A stretch of DNA of 64,000 nucleotides from Trissonchulus latispiculum (Eukaryota > Nematoda > Enoplea > Enoplida > Ironidae): positions 1 to 64,000 of the forward strand of contig JASAND010023271.1 of NCBI GenBank assembly GCA_030248195.1. Direction: 5' to 3'. Shown here piece by piece: positions 1 through 12,546 of this stretch. Both the position numbers and the translations under genes were made by a program. The number at the start of each line of letters is the position of its first letter. The first letter of the stretch is position 1. The notes beneath the pieces are model-generated. The model did no database searches and had not been told where the DNA came from. It saw nothing but the letters and a program-made list of their open reading frames with translations.

Positions 1-986
1 TACATTAGGCTGTTCCAAGAAGAGATTTATCCAATCTGTAAGTGTACCCGAGATAAACTGTTTTCTAATAATGTGGTACCTTGCAGGTGTAAAATGCTGT
101 TTTGGCTGAAAAGAAAACTTATTTGGAGCTGTACATGAACAGTCCATATCTGAAGTCAGATTTACCATTAGACTCTATTTTATGCTGCACCCATCCCTCA
201 AAGACAGCCTAATCTTGGATCAATTAAGCTAAAGATACGTACATATTTTCCTTTTCGGGTTTTTGAATACGCAAAAATTCTGATTTCGAGAAATTCTTTT
301 TGATCTTTCCACAGAAAACGAAGGCAATTGCAGGTAAAATGTTATCTAGTACAGTGTTATTCCTAGATAAGCACAGTTAATGCTAAGTCGGATTAACGAA
401 AACGTTGAAGCTAAAGCTTGGCAAGTTGAAGAAGACTCATTTAAGAAGTCTTATGGACATGCCGCAAGGTCAAGTCGGGAAAACTGAAACCCTTCATGTT
501 AATTACCCAATGAAACAAAATTGGGGAAATTAAGTTTGCTGTTAGCAAAAAGAATTTAATGAGCTTTTTAGGGTGATTTAGGGTCATGCTTCTTAGGTGA
601 TAAAGAAATTTACATAATCTTCAAACAATGACGGTACTTTGAACATACGGTAGATTCATGAGGACAGGTAACACACAGATGCACTGTTGAGATAAAATAT
701 AGAATTTTAAAAATATTAGTAAATTTTTCAAATTAAATTTTTAAAAAAATTAGAAAATTGTTCAGAGATAGACATTGGAATTTGGCGGTAGTCGTCGTGT
801 AAAGTTTATGGTACAGTTCAAAAGTGTGATACTGGAAGGTATTCAATCAGCACCGGTCGGGACAGACAGATATTGATATGGTATTAAAATTAAAATTTAA
901 ATTAAAGATACACACTTTGCTTGCCAGCATGACAGACAAACGTTGACAAACGTTTGAGCACAACTTCCATTTCAAATTAGTACAAA
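1..986. other. AT-rich intergenic DNA, nothing recognised
   Basis: No open frame above background, no RNA gene and no repeat end were recognised on either strand. It runs up to the GTACAAA duplication that marks the first MITE. Confidence 0.5.
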
Positions 987-1330
987 CAAGAGTACATAAT
1001 ATATAAGAGTGTGACAGCAGGCAAGCTCTCTGTTATCAGCTGTAGGTACATGCTATGTTCGCTAACGGCTGACCCCCCCACAAATGTGTATGCGCTCTTC
1101 AAAGAAATTTGGCCGCTACGCTTGCATGCTGAAGCTCGAAAACACAACTACTCAGTTGGTTCAATATGCGTCTGTTGCGAGCTTTAACACGCAAAGATAG
1201 CGTGCGAATTTCTTTGAAGAGCACATACACGTTTGTGGGGGGGGTCAGCCGTTAGCGAACATAGCATGTACCTACAGCTGATAACAGAGAGCTTGCCTGC
1301 TGTCACACTCTTATGTATTATGTACTCTTG
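987..1330. repeat. Fold-back MITE, CAAGAGTACATAAT family, full copy
   Basis: The ends are CAAGAGTACATAAT and its inverse. The left arm (987 to about 1105) reappears inverted at about 1215-1330, including a poly-C/poly-G block and a stretch around GCTATGTTCGCTAACGGC, so the unit folds into a long hairpin with a roughly 110-bp loop. It is flanked by GTACAAA at 980-986 and 1331-1337, a 7-bp target duplication. Related copies are at 18143-18549 (full) and 23529-23640 and 45036-45190 (partial). It has no coding capacity. The superfamily is not assigned; 7-8 bp duplications would fit hAT-like elements. Confidence 0.85.
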
Positions 1331-2737
1331 GTACAAAACACAAGTGCATCACTAAAAGCTCAACTGCATAGCTGAACCTCCCGTAGCGCAGTGGCTTCTT
1401 ACTACGCTACAAGTGGAGGATCATGTCAAGTTTAGAGCTTGAACAAAAATTAAGCTCTAGCACCGTATTTCACATACCCCTCCTGGGCAATTTACCGAGA
1501 TTGTCAAGGGGCGGCTTGGTGGAGCTACCACAGCACCTCCATTACGGTGGACGTAATGGACGTACTGATAGCCTTATAGAACACCTCGGGTAATTGCTAT
1601 GGCAATTATTCAGTGTCAGCATCCTCCTTCTCTCAAAAATGCATACGTTCTAAGCTGGCACTATCCCTAACCGGATCACGGACTGGGGTGAGGTGGCTGT
1701 AATAAAATCTGCATAGCTCAGCTTGCAGCTTACGTCTAGGCTTTTGGAAATTGTGTTGAAATACCCACTAGCCCTGAAATTTGAGAAATTCAATTTACTA
1801 ATCTTAAGTTTTGTTGTAAGTACATAGGACGATCTAATTTTGAAGAGAATGTGAAGTTGCACAAAAACAGTTCATAAGGTGCTCTATAATAGTAGAAACC
1901 CACCACTAACCTATTTGAGTGACGGCTTAAAAAAATGGATAAAATTGTTTGCTAAAGGCTTACTGTTGAACAACTATTTATTTCGCCGTAAACGATATGA
2001 AATTCTGTCAGCTGGCAAACAACATAAAAACAGTAAACGATCTAGTTTACCGAAGAAAGCGGGTTCGACCCCCCCTTTAGTGTCGAATTTATCGGTCGGT
2101 CTGTGGTGCTGTAGTGACAACTTTCTTTCTTCTTTTCTTCTATTATCTATATAACCCTTTAGGTTAGTCACTCAAACTTCCTGATTCAATGTATTTCACG
2201 GTCTACTTCAGAAAAACGGGGACAGATAAAATCCAACTCAATACTGGATGGCTATGACAAATTCTGAGATTGTAAACGAGCTTGACAGTATATTAACATA
2301 AGTAGCTTCTGGAAAATTTAGAAATTTTAAACAAAGTCCTGAGACTCTAGATGAGTTTGTAATTAGTAAACGTCAAAAACACAAGGCAGAATAGTTGATA
2401 AGTCGAAATCAGTCTCAATTTCAGATAGAATGATTAAATGAAGAACGAAAAACCCAGCGCTTTGCCCCTCCTACAAAATTGCCGGTAGGAAGCAGTTCTG
2501 GGGGTTGTTACAGTCGGATCTGCAGAAATCCATTTTTCGATTAAGCTTTTTGTTAGTTCATCATTTTCGTTCTTACGATTAAATTTTAAGCTTACACAGC
2601 TCAGCCCGCATTGAGCTAACAAAAGGATTAACGATATCGGATTCGTGCTAAGCGACCCAGAAAGTGCCAGAAATCGAAAACTGAGAAAACAATTTTTTAC
2701 AGTATCGAAAAATTCATGTGAAATATAGCCACCGACC
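1331..2737. other. Intergenic, with a short dispersed repeat near 1484-1620
   Basis: A motif around CCTCGGGTAATTGC at about 1587 recurs near 26512 in similar context (CAATTATTCA follows in both), so this is part of a dispersed repeat. A sequence near 1385 resembles a pol III A box (TAGCGCAGTGG), but no B box follows. No gene is supported. Confidence 0.4.
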
Positions 2738-3050
2738 TTTGCGTCTATCAAAAGATTTTGAGTACACCAGTGTAGCGAGATTCCGCCGAACAAGGTAGGT
2801 GGCTGCAATTCAAATCAAAGTTTCGTGCTCTATTTAAGAACGATTTTTGTAGCTATCAGTTAGCTAGCATTACATTTAGAAAGTTTTAGATAAGGAGACT
2901 CTAAAGGACCACTTAAGGTCACCTTGCGAAACTAGCGAAAAAGTGCTCGAAAAAATGGAATTCAGCTGCTGGCTAGGTTTTCATATGTCTAATCTGCGGA
3001 ATCTCGCTATAATGGTGTAGGTACACACTCAAAATGTTTTGATAGACGCA
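2738..3050. repeat. Imperfect inverted repeat (MITE-like)
   Basis: The arm at about 2741-2786 (TGCGTCTATCAAAA, ending in GCGAGATTCCGC) returns inverted at about 2996-3050. The arms are about 50 bp with mismatches and a roughly 210-bp interior. No target duplication was identified and there is no coding potential. Confidence 0.6.
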
Positions 3051-3430
3051 CTTCGAATCCACTACACCACGGAGTCAGGAGAGATAAGCACACACGTATC
3101 CTTAGTTCGCTGTTTCTACAACTTCAGCAGCAGCCTAAGATACAGAGGGCAGATATCTCCTGACGTTATCAAAATCTGTCAGGCTTCTTGTTCCTTTGTG
3201 TCAAGTTTTCAATTAGCACATTCTCTACATTTGTTCCAAAAATTCTGATGTCAATCATATAATTCAAACAATAGCGTTTTGGCTAACGTCAGACGTTTTA
3301 AACGAACATAGAAAGCAGTAGGATAAGTGCAGATACACTATTACAGCTTATGAGTTAATTTAGGGTTTCCCTAATTCTAAAAATAGACTCCGAATTATCA
3401 AAGGCAAAAATGGATTACCAAGCTGTCGGG

Positions 3431-3500
3431 CCTAGTCTTTCGTGTGTCGCTTCTGCTAGCACGTGCTAAGTTGAAAAAAGCGACACACGAAAGCGGCGCC
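3431..3500. repeat. 70-bp hairpin element with 9-bp direct repeats
   Basis: A 16-bp perfect inverted repeat (CTTTCGTGTGTCGCTT at 3437-3452 against 3478-3493) sits between direct repeats GCTGTCGGG at 3422-3430 and 3501-3509. This looks like a very short non-autonomous transposon with its target duplication. Confidence 0.6.
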
Positions 3501-3509
3501 GCTGTCGGG

Positions 3510-4113
3510 AATAAATTAGAAAAAATTTTATTACATAACAAAATGGGCAAATTTTTCGTTAATTTCCTGGAAATTTTCAGATGTCAACACTCCCCTAGAG
3601 TGCTAACCCGGAATGTAAGGCTATCTGCAGACAGTGCAATATCGCTAACAGCGACGTTGTTTACCATAACTGAACGGTATAAGTTAAATTTCTCTGACCC
3701 TTGTGGAAGCAAATTTGGTTATCCCTTATTGAAGTCGTTTTGCTTAACACATTCAACGGTGAAGTCCCATATATGGGACTTTACCGAAATCTGACTAGTA
3801 CACCGAAGTCCCACATATTGGACTTGTGTACGATAATTTCAAACATGGGCGCTGCACAGAGAGCAAAAGTATTAGTTTCGGCGCTAAGAGAAGGCATTAA
3901 ATGTCTCTGGTGTTGCCAGCTAGTGTAAGTAAACTCTAACTAGTAAAATTCATCGTCCATGAGTCTACGTTATAATGGTGATTTTCTTCGAATTAATTGA
4001 TTTGGGGGTTTGTGATTTTAGTTTCTCTGGTTCAATAGAATGCGCTGTATCCACTGATATAAAAATCTTCGTAATCGAAAACTATCGCCTAGATAGACAA
4101 GGCGGCTTCCGGT
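3510..4113. other. Intergenic, nothing recognised
   Basis: Only small local repeats (a GAAGTCCCA motif near 3762 and 3805). No gene is supported. Confidence 0.4.
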
Positions 4114-4229
4114 TGGGTTGTCCCCGGGCCGTGTAGCGAGCCATGGGCCCTGGGCACGGCCCGGCTTTAGCTGAAAGCCCGGGCCAGGCCCGGGCTCGGC
4201 ACCGTCAATTTCTTATCGGAACAACCCTA
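4114..4229. repeat. GC-rich hAT-type MITE with 9-bp duplication
   Basis: The 116-bp element starts TGGGTTGTCCCCGGGCC and ends GGAACAACCCTA, giving TAGGGTTGT-type terminal inverted repeats. The direct repeat GCTTCCGGT occurs at 4105-4113 and 4230-4238. TAGGG-type ends and an 8-9 bp duplication are typical of hAT elements. The interior is GC-rich (GGGCCCTGGG) and contrasts sharply with the AT-rich flanks. A related left end occurs at about 46564. Confidence 0.75.
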
Positions 4230-4238
4230 GCTTCCGGT

Positions 4239-6184
4239 GCCAGAAGGTGCTCCGGCAATGAATGTACCACTGAGAGCTAAACAGTTTTGGTGATTTTTGT
4301 AGTTTTGTAACGAACTACAGACTTTCAACGCTGTTCTTGCTTTCACGCTCAATCTTGTTCCGGCGTTCTGTAGTACAAATGCTGATTTTCAGTGAAACAT
4401 TCTTGACAAAATTCTTAAACCTTTGTGGGAGCAATTTCGGTACCCATGTGAACGGTATCACCCAACTGTTTGCATTGTTTTACAGACATAACCGGACTAA
4501 AGTGCGAAAAATTTATAATTCTAACGTAGCGGCAAAGTGTGCTCTCCGTTATTAGGACATTAAATTACCGCTGAGCTTGCTTTACTCTCCGGGCTTAAGT
4601 CATGCAGCTTAGTGCCTAAAATGGTTAGAGTATAGGTAACACGTTCGATCCTGGAAAACCTTGGAGCACAAGTCATTTTGGTGTGCCTAATTACCGGATA
4701 ATTAGCAGTCATTCATTAATATAAAGAGTAATAGCAGACAGACTGCTGCCTTTCACATCCAATGAAACTTACGTCAAGTTCGCCGACGGGGAGTCTTTCT
4801 GTCAAAGGTGTGCAGAAACTTGAGCTAAAGGTGTGTGGGTGTGCGGAAGGAGTGTGCAAAAGACACTGTCAACCCGGAAAAATCAAAAAAATCGGAAATA
4901 ATTAATTCACTATTTTAAGTTTTTCCAAATTGTTCACTGCAGTAATCAAAGCTCACAGCTTATACGCCTGTGCTCACGATTTGGATGGGTAAAGTTAAGA
5001 ACAGGCTATTCTGACGTAGCTTTATTTGTATGTCAAATTGTGGGGATTAATTCTCTGAATAGCCATAACTGACTAATCCCATTTCAGTGTCAAAAACGTT
5101 TCACACTAGAGTTTAATTCAAGTCTTCAAAGCTTGGGGAAAGTAATACTTATGTGGGAGTGGAGACGCCAACCTCCCGCATCGCATATGACACAAATCTG
5201 AAGACAATTACGAAAAAAAGGTGGACATCAAGATGAATATTCCGGTGTTCCAGACAGGGCTAAAAACGGAAGAAAAAATCACTTCCCTGATTAATTTAGA
5301 GGGGAATTTAGGCTGGGCTAAGGTGATTTAACTTTCAACAATGTATATGTCACTGTAAAACTGTAGAATTAGGAATTCTGCAGAATTACTGAAATTTTCA
5401 AGGGGTATTTCACAAAGATTGTAGTCTACAATTGTTACGTTTGTAGTTGATTCCGTTTCATAGTACAACTCATTCTCCTGTGGATTAACAATGCTCAACT
5501 ATTGATCGTTTCATAATACTATCATTGTGAAAGAATCGTACTACCACTGTAAGCACCAAAAGCAACGCAAATATATTTGTAATTGTTGTGCTATAATTGT
5601 AACTGTTAATATACAATTATAGCCAGTTTTCTTAATTTCATAAATGCATTATATTTTCACAATTGCGAATATTGCCTGTAAATTGTACCTACAATTTCTA
5701 CATTGGTATAAAGGGCTGTTACTCGGAACATTTCAGTAAAACTGTAGAATTACGGCAAAGCTTGACTTACTCTACAGTTTTCCTGATATTTTCAGGAATT
5801 CTATAGAATTTCAACTTACTTAAAACTTATACTTACATGTATCCCCCCAGTTTCAATTGCACTTATCGCGTACTCTGTTACAATGTACTTGTATTGTGTA
5901 CCCTGTTATTACACTAAGGCAGTGTAATAGACTTTCGTTTGATGTTGCCGCCTACGTTAGAATGCAAGTTCTGATAGCCAGATGTCACTTATATCAATGC
6001 TTGGTTGACTATAAGCTCGTGTTCCCCGACTTTTCATTTCTATCGTCTCCTTACTTTCTCTCTTTGGTTTCTTCCCTTAGCCAGCACTTAAACTTCTGCC
6101 CAGTTTGGTCCGTGGTAATTTGTCCAGCAATCTTCTGCTATTCCACTTTTGTATACTTCACCTTTCTCACATGCTTTCTTGTCT
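4239..6184. other. Intergenic, with a weak inverted repeat
   Basis: No gene is seen. Sequences around ACTGTAGAATT near 5357 and 5743 recur, partly inverted, and suggest a decayed MITE. A motif near 4620-4665 has faint A-box and B-box resemblance, too weak to call a tRNA. Confidence 0.35.
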
Positions 6185-6446
6185 AAAGAAATAATGAAAA
6201 ACGCCTGCCTGCAGTCACTAAGGCCGTAGCCTTAGTCCGAACAGGAGAGAGCCAATGGGCGCTGTGAGCGCTCTTACCCAGAGAGAACTAATCTCTGGAG
6301 CTCCTGCCTGGTTTGAGCTCCAGGCAGGAGCTCCAGAGATTAGTTCTCTCTGGGTAAGAGCGCTCACAGCGCCCATTGGCTCTCTCCTGTTCGGACTAAG
6401 GCTACGGCCTTAGTGACTGCAGGCAGGCGTTTTTCATTATTTCTTT
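6185..6446. repeat. Near-perfect 262-bp palindrome
   Basis: Left arm AAAGAAATAATGAAAAACGC (6185) onward is repeated inverted and apparently without mismatch to 6446. Only about 10 bp separate the arms (around 6310-6320), so the unit is one long hairpin with arms of roughly 125 bp. No clear target duplication is visible. TGCTTTCTTGTCTA lies just left of it and again near 6518. It abuts a dispersed retroelement-like fragment on the right. Confidence 0.85.
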
Positions 6447-6448
6447 AT

Positions 6449-6511
6449 GATTAATGTCTTGTATCCTTCGTGGATCCGCCTGCTGGCCAGCGTTTACTTC
6501 ATTTTCCTGAC
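6449..6511 (-). repeat. Dispersed retroelement-like fragment
   Basis: The segment ATTAATGTCTTGTATCC through GCGTTTAC..TCATTTTC is nearly identical to sequence at 43434-43484 plus 43839-43852, where it is interrupted by a later insertion. Read on the minus strand, both copies keep an open frame with the conserved stretch VNAGQQADPRRIQDIN, which hints at a former coding region. The family is not recognised. Confidence 0.55.
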
Positions 6512-6519
6512 GTAAATGC

Positions 6520-6625
6520 TTTCTTGTCTACAGAGGAGTCATCTTACTATTCCACTTGTCACACACTTCAGATGGCTTGATTCGTAGTGTAGAAATCTGT
6601 TTATGTGTGTCTTTTTCCTATATAC
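6520..6625 (-). pseudogene. Penelope-like element reverse-transcriptase fragment, inverted copy
   Basis: On the minus strand this matches the first part of the plus-strand remnant at 6720-7082. It translates to an R-K-K-T-H-I..FLHYESSH pattern like the RKxTHTxxYLxxxSxHP signature of Penelope reverse transcriptases, then meets a stop. With the other copy it forms roughly 100-bp inverted arms around a 100-bp spacer. Confidence 0.55.
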
Positions 6626-6719
6626 TGATGTCTGGACTGGATACCTCCATTAGTCTTTGTTGTTTCGACATCCATGAACGCCAACTGGTTATCCTCTAGT
6701 TCAGTTGTTAGGTGCTGTT

Positions 6720-7082
6720 GATGTAGGAAAAAGACACACACAAACAGATGTCTACACTACGAATCAAACCACCCGAAGTGTGTGAAAAGTGGAATAATAG
6801 GATGCCTCCACTGTAGAGCTACAGCCATATGCGAAGAACTGCTGTTGAAAATAAAAGAAGAGAGCATCCTAAGGAAAGCATTTCAACAAAACGGTTATCC
6901 TGCTAAAGTAATAAGGGAAGCAATGTCTGCTCGAAGAACGTAGCCAAGGCCAGAAGAGAAAGCAGAGAAACTAACGGTTGTCCCTTACACAGGTAGAGAC
7001 ATCGACAATCTGAAGAGAATATGCAGCTCCTATGATATAAAACTAGTGTTAGCGGTAATGTTACACAGGTGTGACACGTAAA
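6720..7082 (+). pseudogene. Penelope-like retroelement reverse-transcriptase remnant (C-terminal part)
   Basis: One frame gives RKKTHTNR..LHYESNHP near 6727, then a CRA..ICEELLLK stretch, then LRKAFQQNGYPAKVIREAM near 6868-6925, and after a TAG stop at 6941-6943 continues with LTVVPYTGRDIDNLKRI. This order (RKxTHT, SNHP, RA, NGYP, PYxGxxxxxLKR) matches the C-terminal fingers/thumb region of Penelope-like reverse transcriptases. The copy is broken by the stop, lacks the catalytic YADD region upstream, and no GIY-YIG endonuclease follows, so it is a dead, 5'-truncated fragment. Frame and order are read directly; the family assignment is from motif recognition. Confidence 0.72.
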
Positions 7083-9589
7083 ATACGTACAGCACAGACT
7101 TGCATGTACTGACGATTTGAGATCTATTTTTAATTAGCAACACTGGTGTCAAGTCAAACACTGACATCAAGTTAAGTAAAAGAAAAACCGGTCTTGCGAA
7201 TTTTACTCCAACGGCGAATGGAGACAGTCAAACCGGTTTAATTGTAGAGCAACAATATAACACAGTTTTATTTCAGCTGAGATACGCAAAAGATACTTTT
7301 AAAACCGATTATAGTAGACCCGCTGCGCGGAGGCGCAGCAAGAAAAATGTGACAATGCTGTGTTAACTTATGAGTCATCCTGTGTTACAATCTCAGCTAT
7401 GGAATTCTACGTGTAGATTATGCTCTGCCATCATAAATCGGTGATTACATGGCATTTTTGCATGGTAGTTCTATGGAACGCAATGGATGAGCAACACCTA
7501 AGACCTACTAGCTGAGACGCAGCACGAAACGGTGTTATTGATGCTCGAAATATTGTTTGCGAATTTAAAAATGTGATCGCTGCCTTAAGGTGGTGCTGAT
7601 TTCTTTTGGAGACATCATCTTTGAACCATTCTTACTCAATCATTATTTGGAGTTAAAAACACATTTTTATATCAAAATGGAGCTTAGCATTTTTTCTTTC
7701 TAGTGACTACAATAAAACTAATTTTGGATTTCGAAATGTTTGTAACGGAATTTTGAAGAAGTGCAATTTTTCAGATCTTTTTGCAGACGGAAGCAAATTT
7801 TTTCAGAGACACTGGTTTTGTCAAACACCTGGGGACAATTTTTTAGTTATTATTAAATCTCTCTTCGTAGTGAGGAAATCAGATCAAACGTATGCGCAAC
7901 CTGGTTTTTGCCTACACTTACTGAATTTGGTAAGTGACCACTCTAGCTAGAACGCAGCAATCGGAGCAACTAAAAAGGTCCCGGTTTATTTTTATGTAAA
8001 ATACATCTGCTAAGTGCCAACCCTCTGTATCTATACTAAATGGCCCTTAAATCGCTGAAAAAATAATACTGTTTTTTGCAAAAACTGCATTTTTTATAAT
8101 AGCGGCCTATGGGATAACTGTTGGAAGATGATCATTCCTCAGATAATTGGCATTTGTGAGACCTTCAAATTGACGCCAATAGTTTAATTGTAGCTCAAGA
8201 TACTATTGGTTTAGCTCAAGATACTATTGGTTATCTCATTTCTGCATAAATGGCAAGTTTTGGACGATAAAATAAGAAAATTGGTAATACCTCACGACAG
8301 CAAAAACCTAGAAAGTTACTTCAAAAAGCGAAAGTGTAGAGCACAGCAAGATGTTTCGTCTGAATATAGGCATAGCTATGCAGATACTGTCTAACTGTCA
8401 GAAATCGGCAAAAACTGTCCGGAACGGACACGTCGCAGTTTTGAAGCAGGATTGCGCGTAGTTGTTAGAATGCTAAAAGAACTTATTCTGGAAAGTTTCA
8501 TCAAATGTCTTCTTGATTTGTGCCGTCACTCAATCAACAAAGCATACCCAGAAGGAGTCACCAGTTTAAGTCAAAACAACAAGTATTACAACCGATGAGA
8601 TATCTTAAGGACACTAACCCGTTTAGAAAAGAAATATCAGTCAACAACCCAAATCATGAAAAGAATTTCCAGAAGAATTACGGATGTTGCAGCGCAAACA
8701 AAAATGTAGACATAGAAAGTGTCACAATAAGGGATTTCAAAATTTCCCATTGTAATTTACCATTTACTATTGCCTATTGGACCAAAAAACCATTAAAAAC
8801 AAAAAACCCCTATCTAAGCGGTTTTACAAAGTACGTAGTGAAGAACATGTAGTTTTGCTCACCACAGGTAAAGATTGTCCTCTATCCCAAACCCAAACCC
8901 AAAATCAACATTCAACATTTTTCATCCTGTTGCTGGACTCCCATCGTTTTGGCGACTTTACAGTAAGACACATTCTCAGATCATTGCTGTTTGCGTAACT
9001 TTGTATGCTAAATAAAATAGAAATCTACATTGACGCAGTTTATTGGCTAATCAAAATTCAGCTGTGGACAAGCAAACAGAACCCATTTCCGTTCCAGCTA
9101 AAGTCAGAATTAAAGGATAGAAGCATTTTGTGTCATCCAAATAGCAATTTGCCTGCGTACTACAAAAAGTCAAGATGTTATTGAAAACATATTTCTTTCT
9201 GATGTCGTAAATATTTGCCTATCCTTTCGACGTAGGGACTGAGAAAACAGTCGGAAATGCGTTACTTTAATCAGCATGATCTATCTTTTCATTTCCGTTC
9301 CCCTAATTAACATTGTAATACGTTACACTTTGATGTATGCAAATTAGCAGGGGCTGAAACTTCCTGACTGCTAAAGTTAGCTTGATGCAGGTAAAAGCAT
9401 TAGCAATAGTTTACAGGCACTTACAACAGTATCGGTAAGCAATGGCATCTAATCCGTTAACGATCTAAAAGACTGAAATTAATGTACTTTTAGAAAATAT
9501 TGCCCTAGGCGACTGTAGTCATTCACTGTAAGCGTCACTGTAAATGCAGCATTACCGGGGGAACTAATGCTGATAAGGATGAGAAAGCA
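7083..9589. other. Intergenic, nothing recognised
   Basis: AT-rich, no supported gene. There is a small tandem duplication of TAGCTCAAGATACTATTGGT at about 8190-8232. A motif at 7317 (GCTGCGCGGAGGCGCAGCAAG) recurs with changes at about 20681. Confidence 0.4.
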
Positions 9590-9592
9590 TAA

Positions 9593-9947
9593 AGCCTGGT
9601 TCACACTGGTGTCTTATGTCTTATGTCTTATGTCTTTTGTCTTATGTCATGTGTCTTAAGGCGTTCACACTAATGTTTTATGTCTTATGTCTTATGTCTT
9701 TTTGTCTTAAGACAGACTTGGGCCAGGCTCAACTTTTGTCTTATGTCTTAAGAGATGAGCCAATCACATTACAGCTAGTCTAGTCATTGTCAAGTTGATT
9801 GGCTGAAAGATTCAAATGTGCTGCCTAAGACAAGAGACATAAGACAGCAGTGTGAACGGTTCTGTCTTAAGACATGGAACATAAGACATGAGACATAAGA
9901 CAAAAGACAAAAGACATAAGACATAAGACAGCAGTGTGAACCAGGCT
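9593..9947. repeat. MITE with GTCTTATGTCTTAT internal repeats and TAA duplication
   Basis: Terminal inverted repeats are AGCCTGGTTCACACT and AGTGTGAACCAGGCT, flanked by TAA at 9590-9592 and 9948-9950. The left half is a run of GTCTTAT units and the right half the inverse (ATAAGAC units), so most of the element is inverted-repetitive. A 3-bp TAA duplication fits PIF/Harbinger-type integration, but the superfamily is inferred only from that. Confidence 0.8.
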
Positions 9948-9950
9948 TAA

Positions 9951-12546
9951 AGCTGCTAAGTATTGAAATTATCTCTATGAGGCATTTGCATCATTGGCAT
10001 GTTGAACCCTAAAGCGGCTTTCATAGCTAGCCTTTGAGGCTAGGCAAAAATCTGGAAACTTGTGAAAATGATCAAGGAATTACCGACGTCAAAAACGCAA
10101 ATCCTGATCTAAATCTTGGACAGATTATTCGACTTACCTCGAAAAATGTCAGCAAACACTTTCCTGCGTCACAATGTTCGACATCTTCCCAACGGTTAGT
10201 CATAGCATTTAGTTTTGATATAGGAGCCGGGTTTTATAGTATGGACAACAAAGCCAAAATTGGATTGATCAAAAATTCTGTAATTTTACAGGAGTATTGC
10301 TAATTTGCATATCAGACTTGTTGCAAAGTGGCACTATTGCACAGTTGGATTTTTGATTCTACGACTGTTTCCCGCCTTTGGTATTCTATTATGCTGTGGT
10401 GGTGGAAACAAAAATTTTTACTTTTACATACATGTACTAAATTCTTAAATAATTACATCAATGCTAATTCTGAAACCTAAGACAAAACATAGCATAACGT
10501 CAACAGATCAAGTCACAATTGCTCAATAATCTGAATGATAATGCAATGTAAAATCATCCAGCCCAGCCACCATAATTCTAGACTTATGCAATCAGCTAAG
10601 TCAAATTCTGATAGTTTTCTTTCTGAAATGGCTCAGTGTAAGTGAACTAGACGCCAACCGCATGCGCACAATTGTGAGACACTCTACTCAGTCTGCAAAG
10701 CTTTCCAGAAAACTGCTGTAGTAAGCCAACATGCAATCAGGCTGGTTAACTGCCAGTGCTACTGACTGTACTGTTCAAGTAATCACCTAAAGTTACCGCA
10801 GGTATAAAATATGCAAATTAGGTTGAGTGGTATAGATGACTACTTTTCAAGAGATAATTTGCAGCATCATTTGAAATGTCATTTGGATTTTGCTTCCAAG
10901 CCAGCCGTAGCACTGCTCACTGTGCTTATAGCAATGTGTGAAGTCATATGCAGGCGAGGCCTTCAATAGGAGTTTCGCCTGCCAGCGTGCATCTAAATAT
11001 CCTCTGAAGCCGATGTTATCAAGCATCTCAACCCGGGTTGAAACCGAAATGTCGTGAGTTCGAGTTCCACCGAAGGTACAACTTTTTCGGTCGGCAGCGT
11101 TTACGTTACCACCCGGCTATATACCCGAGAAGCGAGACTAGTTTATTTAACGGAGGATTTATTAACTTCGGGCCGGAGCGGCCCGGATCGATTTAAGGTA
11201 ATGTTGTGAATGCACTATATTATCTCAAAATCTACTCATTTGGTAGTTTACAACAAAATTTAACATTTCATATATTAGTGTATTTGACCTTGGTGCATTG
11301 AAATAACCTAAATAATAAAAGTAGTAATATTTGGAAAATTTGCTCTTGGCCCAAGCCGAGACGCCACATTTTGCAAACGGGCCCGGCCGAAAAAATTTGC
11401 AAATTTGAAAGAAATCCAATCCTTTACATAGTTAGAAAAATCTCCAGTTACCGAATAAATACTAAACGATACGTTTAATCGAGAAACGAACTTTACACTG
11501 CTATTTAGATTTTCTGTGAGCCAGCAAACTCCTCATGCGATTTCACCAAAAAATGTTTTCGTCCCCCCCCCTCTCTTTCGAATCGAAATATGTCAAAATG
11601 ACAGGGTGACTAAACACGTGGTTTACAAAACCAGTGCGTCAAATAGACTGGCGCAAGCAGACTTCGGTAAGACAAATAGTATTTGAAAATTGAGTCAGTT
11701 AAGAGTTCTGTAATCCCTGCTCAGCAGTTGTTTTTTGTACAAAAAATATAATTAACTCTCAGCAGGAAGCATTGGGCTTCGTTAGCGTTAAATCGGATAA
11801 GCTACAGTAATTGGGTAAGGTCTGGCATAAAGTTAGGGGGGGAACCGTGCTGCGTGAAAAATTCAATTTCCTCTGCCTGTTATGGAGAAACTAAAGATGG
11901 TGGAATTTCATCAAAACCAGGAACCGAAATGATTTTTCCATTTTTGTGAACATGTTTCCCTTTTCTGTGGAATTAAGGCAAAAGTCTTGAAAGCTTTCTT
12001 ATGACCTTCCAGAAAGAGGGTATGAGTCAATTAACGCAGAAATATAGTAGAAAATTGTCCAAATAGAATTTTGTTACAGTTTTAAACCTGATGGGAATAT
12101 TTCTGTGAGGTACTACTGACTCAAGAATAATGCTGACGTTTTAAACTCAAAATTTCGCAGTGTATCAAATTTGTAAGAGTAATCAAAACACAATCCTCCG
12201 GCTATTATGACATTTGGCTTTATGTCGTCTGTATGAAGTAATTCGTAACTTTGGATTAATTAAATTCAAGATAGTGTTTCTGATCTCAAATTTGAGGTGA
12301 AATTAGTTGAGGTGAAACAGTCAAATGACCTACGACTATAGGTTTACTCATTAAAGTGTAATGTCTGAAAAAATATAACGAGTGAAAGGTAGCGGCACCA
12401 GAGAAAGTATAAAAATTACTCCAGAAACTTTTCGTGCATATCTACTATGCCATCCTTTGACAGAGTTGTTCGTAAGGGGTAAGTCCTACGGATTAAGTAG
12501 TAGTTGCTAGAACACTTGGTCAAATTTATTTGAAGAACGGCTAATT
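9951..12546. other. Intergenic, nothing recognised
   Basis: No supported gene. Around 11050-11085 a GAGTTCGAGTTCC stretch resembles a pol III B box without a convincing tRNA fold. Confidence 0.4.

Noticed and set aside
11030..11095. Possible tRNA (GAGTTCGAGTTCC resembles a B box)
   Set aside because: No matching A box or cloverleaf could be drawn.
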